Positions 61,601 to 64,000 of a stretch of 64,000 nucleotides of DNA are shown piece after piece. The DNA lies in the NCBI GenBank assembly GCA_020635915.1, contig JACJYU010000003.1:124001-188000 (forward strand), given 5' to 3'. Below the pieces are notes generated by a model. It made no database searches, had not been told where the DNA came from, and worked only from the letters and a program-made list of their open reading frames with translations. The translations under genes were made by a program, and so were the position numbers. The stretch comes from Flammeovirgaceae bacterium (GTDB taxonomy: Bacteria > Bacteroidota > Bacteroidia > Cytophagales > Cyclobacteriaceae). Position 1 is the stretch's first letter; the number at the start of each line of letters is the position of its first letter.

Positions 61601-63217
61601 ATGATCACAACACAAAACCTCACCCTTCAATACGGAAAAAGGGTGCTTTTCGACCATGTCAACATAAAATTTGTAGGAGGGAACTGCTACGGGGTAATTG
61701 GCGCCAATGGTGCAGGCAAGTCCACGTTTCTCAAAATCCTGGCCGGGGACGTTGCCCCAAATGCCGGCCACGTATCCGTGGAGCCGGGCAAGCGAATGGC
61801 GGTCTTACGCCAAAACCACTTTGAGTTTGACGAAGTCCCTGTATTGGACACCGTGATCATGGGCCACAACAAATTGTGGAAATTGATGAAGGAAAAAGAC
61901 GCCATTTACGCAAAGCCGGACTTTTCCGAAGCCGATGGCGTGCGGGCATCCGAACTGGAAGCGGAATTTGCCGAAATGGACGGGTGGAATGCGGAACCCG
62001 ATGCGGCAGCCCTTCTTAGTGGGCTGGGGATCGAAGAGGCCGTTCACCACTCCCTGATGAAAGACCTGAACGGCAACCAGAAGGTGCGCGTGCTGCTGGC
62101 CCAGGCCATCTTTGGCAACCCGGACATCCTTATACTGGACGAGCCCACCAACGACCTGGACATCCACACCGTAAGCTGGCTGGAAGATTTTTTGCTGGAC
62201 TTCAAGAACACGGTGATCGTGGTGTCGCACGACCGCCACTTCCTGGACACGGTGTGCACCCACATTGCCGACATCGACTTTAAATCCATAAAACTCTATA
62301 CCGGCAACTATTCCTTCTGGTACGAATCCAGTCAATTGGCATTGGCCCAACGTGCCAGCTCCAACAAAAAGGCGGAAGAAAAAAAGAAGGAATTGCAGGA
62401 GTTCATTGCGCGCTTTAGCGCAAACGCATCCAAATCCAGGCAGGCCACCAGCAGGAGGAAATTGCTGGAGAAGATCAGCATTGACGAAATCCAGCCTTCC
62501 AACAGGAGGTACCCCGCCATCATCTTTCAACAGAAGCGTACCGCTGGGGACCAAATCCTGCACGTGGAAGGGCTCACCGCCAAAGCGGAAGACCGCCCGC
62601 TTTTTGCCAACCTTGACTTTTATGTGAATAAGGGGGACAAAATTGCCTTTCTTGGCAAAGACAGCCTGGCCATCACTACCCTGTTCAGGATACTGGCCGG
62701 TGAGGTGGCACCGGTATCGGGCACCTTCAAGTTGGGGCAAACCATCACCATGGCCTATCTGCCCAACGACAATGAAAAATATTTCCAATCCGATGACAAC
62801 CTTATCGATTGGCTGCGGCAGTTTTCAGAAGAAGACAAGGACGAAGTATATATCCGGGGCTTCCTTGGCAAAATGCTGTTCTCGGGCGAAGAGGTTTTTA
62901 AAAAGTGCAATGTGCTTTCCGGTGGGGAAAAGGTCCGGTGCATGGTGTCACGGATGATGCTGCAAGGGGCCAACCTTTTGATACTTGACGAGCCTACCAA
63001 CCACCTGGACCTGGAGTCGATACAGGCATTTAACAACGCCTTGAAAGATTTCCCCGGGACAGTGCTGTTCACCTCCCACGACCATACCTTCACCGAAACC
63101 ATCGCCAACCGCATCATCGAGCTTTCACCGAACGGGAACATCGACAAGCTGATGACCTATGATGAATATATCTCCAGCGATAAAGTAGCAGGGCAAAAGG
63201 AAGCTTTGTACGCATAG
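61601..63217 (+). CDS. ABC-F family ATPase (YbiT-like)
   Basis: About 538 aa from ATG 61601 (MITTQNLTLQYGKRVLF). It has two ABC domains: first Walker A GANGAGKSTFLKIL, signature LNGNQKVRVLLAQA and Walker B ILILDEPTNDLD; then the linker helices (LQEFIARFSANASKSRQATSRRKLLEKI) and the second domain with FLGKDSLAITTLFRIL where Walker A should be, signature LSGGEKVRCMVSRMML and Walker B LLILDEPTNHLDLES. No membrane part, as in ribosome-binding ABC-F proteins. The second Walker A lacks the GxGK(S/T) core, so this site may bind but not hydrolyse ATP. Divergent from marR. Confidence 0.92.
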   Translation: MITTQNLTLQYGKRVLFDHVNIKFVGGNCYGVIGANGAGKSTFLKILAGDVAPNAGHVSVEPGKRMAVLRQNHFEFDEVPVLDTVIMGHNKLWKLMKEKDAIYAKPDFSEADGVRASELEAEFAEMDGWNAEPDAAALLSGLGIEEAVHHSLMKDLNGNQKVRVLLAQAIFGNPDILILDEPTNDLDIHTVSWLEDFLLDFKNTVIVVSHDRHFLDTVCTHIADIDFKSIKLYTGNYSFWYESSQLALAQRASSNKKAEEKKKELQEFIARFSANASKSRQATSRRKLLEKISIDEIQPSNRRYPAIIFQQKRTAGDQILHVEGLTAKAEDRPLFANLDFYVNKGDKIAFLGKDSLAITTLFRILAGEVAPVSGTFKLGQTITMAYLPNDNEKYFQSDDNLIDWLRQFSEEDKDEVYIRGFLGKMLFSGEEVFKKCNVLSGGEKVRCMVSRMMLQGANLLILDEPTNHLDLESIQAFNNALKDFPGTVLFTSHDHTFTETIANRIIELSPNGNIDKLMTYDEYISSDKVAGQKEALYA

Positions 63218-63317
63218 CCCTGGTCAGGCCATGAGGTGGGCTTTTCGTATGTAGCCCGGTGGATTTCATTTTCTACCGCCTTATCAATATATTCACCGCG
63301 TTAAAAGACCCAACTCC

Positions 63318-64000
63318 ATGAAACGTTTTATCCTTTTACTGCTGATGAGCGTGTGTGCCCTGGGGCTGTTGCAGGCTCAGGAGGTCACGCTTGAAAAACT
63401 CAAGGAAATTGCCATTGTTGACCAGAAGGTGATGATGCCCATGCGCGATGGCGTAAGGCTGGCCACCGATATTTACAGGCCCAAAGGCGACAAGAAGGTG
63501 CCCATTATTTTTTCCAGGACCCCGTATAATTTCAATACCTGGGTCGATGGGGAGGAGCGCACCCGTAGCTACCAAAGTGCCTACGATGCCGTATCGCGGG
63601 GGTATGCCTACGTGGTTCAAAACGAAAGGGGACGGTTCTTCTCGGAGGGGGAATGGGACATCCTGGGCACGCCAAAAACCGATGGTTATGACGCCTTCAC
63701 CTGGATGGCCAAGCAACCCTGGTCGAACGGTAAAATAGGGACCCTGGGGTGCTCCTCCACGGCCGAATGGCAAATGGCCGTTGCCGCCCTGGACCATCCC
63801 GCCCATGGGGCGTTGGTGGCGCAGGGTTTTGGCGCAGGCGTAGGCCGGGTGGGCGAATTTTATGAGCAAGGGAACTGGTACCGTGGTGGGGCCACCCAAA
63901 TGTTGTTCATCGCATGGCTTTATGGCACGCAAAACGACAAATTCCGCCCGATGTTCCCTAAAGATATTACCCAGTCCGACTTGCAAAGGGTACAGCGCTT
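63318..64000 (+). CDS. CocE/NonD-family hydrolase, 3' partial
   Basis: The ORF runs off the end of the window (227 codons seen). Signal peptide MKRFILLLLMSVCALGLLQAQ, then VMMPMRDGVRLATDIYRPKGDKKVPIIFSRTPYNF, the start of X-Pro dipeptidyl-peptidase-like (S15) CocE hydrolases. VVQNERGRFFSEGEWD and WSNGKIGTLGCSSTAEWQMAVAALDHPA follow; the catalytic Ser is expected in GCSSTAEW (about 144), where most of the family has GxSYxG. The rest, including Asp and His of the triad and the jelly-roll domain, lies outside. It should be an exported peptidase or esterase. Confidence 0.9.
   Translation, partial: MKRFILLLLMSVCALGLLQAQEVTLEKLKEIAIVDQKVMMPMRDGVRLATDIYRPKGDKKVPIIFSRTPYNFNTWVDGEERTRSYQSAYDAVSRGYAYVVQNERGRFFSEGEWDILGTPKTDGYDAFTWMAKQPWSNGKIGTLGCSSTAEWQMAVAALDHPAHGALVAQGFGAGVGRVGEFYEQGNWYRGGATQMLFIAWLYGTQNDKFRPMFPKDITQSDLQRVQR

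Noticed and set aside
61805..62788. 327-codon minus-strand frame opposite the ABC-F gene
   Set aside because: Shadow of the ATPase; no independent promoter or motif.
1..64000. tRNA, rRNA or riboswitch genes
   Set aside because: I saw no tRNA-like cloverleaf, no conserved rRNA segment and no recognisable riboswitch motif, but a covariance search could find what reading by eye misses.

Overview
The window looks like a chromosome segment of a free-living Bacteroidota bacterium, probably order Cytophagales. The evidence is a SusC/SusD pair, DUF5916 and FtsX-type permeases, a type IX secretion (T9SS) cargo protein, a PorE-like TPR/propeller/OmpA protein, few Shine-Dalgarno sequences, and TAnnTTTG promoter boxes upstream of several genes. 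I saw no rRNA, tRNA or CRISPR array. Most genes are chromosomal and fairly GC-rich. One visibly AT-rich block, about 6.96 to 13.9 kb, is accessory DNA.

Layout. 1-6.7 kb: SusC (5' end outside the window), SusD, a strong terminator and a DUF5916 carbohydrate-binding outer-membrane protein. 6.7-13.9 kb: an accessory island that begins exactly where an FtsX permease gene is cut down to its last 79 codons. It holds a MazE/MazF toxin-antitoxin pair with a tandem operator, an IS256-family and an IS3-family element, a three-gene cluster (unknown protein cut by the IS3 element, frameshifted uracil-DNA-glycosylase-like gene, DUF6932-like nucleotidyltransferase), a small membrane protein, and a set of AT-rich repeats and large hairpins. 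13.9-18.3 kb: a four-gene operon of exported proteins ending in an 809-aa leucine-rich-repeat protein built from three similar modules. 18.5-27.5 kb: Cu/Zn superoxide dismutase, a DapA-like lyase / class V aminotransferase / penicillin-acylase operon, cyclophilin, DoxX-like protein and a SulP transporter. 27.7-39.3 kb: a TerB-acyl-CoA oxidase fusion, a frameshifted FtsX permease, a large BNR-propeller protein, and a PadR regulator with its permease. Palindromic repeats of one family sit in three intergenic gaps here. 39.3-57 kb: an OsmC-hydrolase fusion, a PorE-like protein, a methyltransferase, an S9 peptidase, a very large TPR/coiled-coil/barrel protein with a lipoprotein partner, a hydrolase and a PAS-LuxR regulator, DinB, Crp-like regulator, T9SS cargo and thiolase. 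57-64 kb: the beta-lysine operon (lysine 2,3-aminomutase, Na+ symporter, beta-lysine acetyltransferase) behind a MarR gene and a perfect 24-bp palindrome, then an ABC-F ATPase and the start of a CocE/NonD hydrolase.

The most promising unexplained systems are: (1) the exported LRR operon at 13.9-18.3 kb; (2) the 1052-aa TPR/barrel protein plus lipoprotein at 46-50 kb; (3) the island cluster joining a UDG-fold protein with a nucleotidyltransferase and an unknown protein; and (4) the hairpin and repeat elements that punctuate the island. All family names come from reading motifs; no database search was possible. Residue positions are approximate.
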